Source of the DNA: Syntrophomonas sp.
GTDB taxonomy: Bacteria; Bacillota; Syntrophomonadia; Syntrophomonadales; Syntrophomonadaceae
DNA: 64,000 nucleotides
Direction of reading: 5' to 3'
Assembly: GCA_016841875.1 (NCBI GenBank)
Contig: JAENYG010000012.1
Location: 42,126-106,125, forward strand
Of the stretch, positions 63,971 to 64,000 are shown piece by piece; the first letter of the stretch is position 1, and the number at the start of each line of letters is the position of its first letter. The position numbers were made by a program, and so were the translations under genes. The notes under the pieces were generated by a model. It was not told where the DNA came from and ran no database searches. It saw only the letters and a list, made by a program, of their open reading frames with translations.

Positions 63971-64000
63971 CAACTTTCGCAGGAGAGTTATACCGCAAAA

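Overview
The window looks like a chromosomal segment of a low-to-mid GC, spore-forming, anaerobic Clostridia bacterium. A Syntrophomonas-like, beta-oxidising syntroph is my best guess. This is inference from gene content: GerA-type germination genes, CIRCE-controlled groESL, molybdopterin synthesis genes, two acyl-CoA dehydrogenases with EtfBA, a UGA-containing (selenocysteine) peroxiredoxin, and many secreted proteins with the copper-amine-oxidase-like N-terminal (stalk) domain. I ran no database search.

Layout. 1-1870: end of a gerA operon (minus strand). 2324-5859: znuACB-type metal ABC transporter and a guanylate-kinase-like protein. 5972-13665: tandem duplicate of two secreted proteins of about 1240 residues, whose promoter-side breakpoint abuts a decayed polysaccharide deacetylase gene. 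14558-16715: tRNA-Pro, IS3 scrap, acyl-CoA dehydrogenase, AbrB-like protein. 16798-20663: small membrane, nuclease, PPDK-regulator and subtilase genes. 20664-21964: decayed coding scraps. 21965-23670: minD-minE-minC. 23805-27830: flavodoxin-fold oxidoreductase, selenocysteine peroxiredoxin with a bSECIS hairpin, UbiB-like kinase, cell-wall amidase. 27965-29044: an orphan YD-repeat toxin tail plus immunity-like gene between two direct repeats. 29146-34077: groESL and mog / moaC-MOSC / moaA plus a small Cys protein. 34515-35921: NfeD and SPFH pair.

36483-45444 reads like an extracellular-matrix island: two MORN-repeat stalk-domain proteins, three Asn/Asp-rich secreted proteins of a family I do not recognise, a transglutaminase-like secreted protein behind two tandem c-di-GMP-I (GEMM) riboswitches, and a LuxR-type regulator with an atypical receiver. 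Each Asn/Asp-rich gene sits between inverted copies of a roughly 40-bp element. The same core motif precedes the two giant secreted genes, which suggests a shared regulon. A GGDEF/HD-GYP protein at 60269-62761 could make or degrade the c-di-GMP sensed by the riboswitches.

45779-50721 is a housekeeping run (5-FTHF cyclo-ligase, lgt, tsaD, rimI, tsaB, tsaE, type 4 uracil-DNA glycosylase) with a cluster of DnaA boxes upstream of lgt. 51129-59279 holds a GH18 protein, an acd-etfB-etfA operon, MarR, HAD hydrolase and a DUF35/thiolase pair. The right end has a membrane-anchored unknown, the c-di-GMP enzyme and a DUF4349 lipoprotein. A GC-rich repeat family occurs at 35977, 44391 and 56044, and REP-like palindromes at 52652 and 63944.
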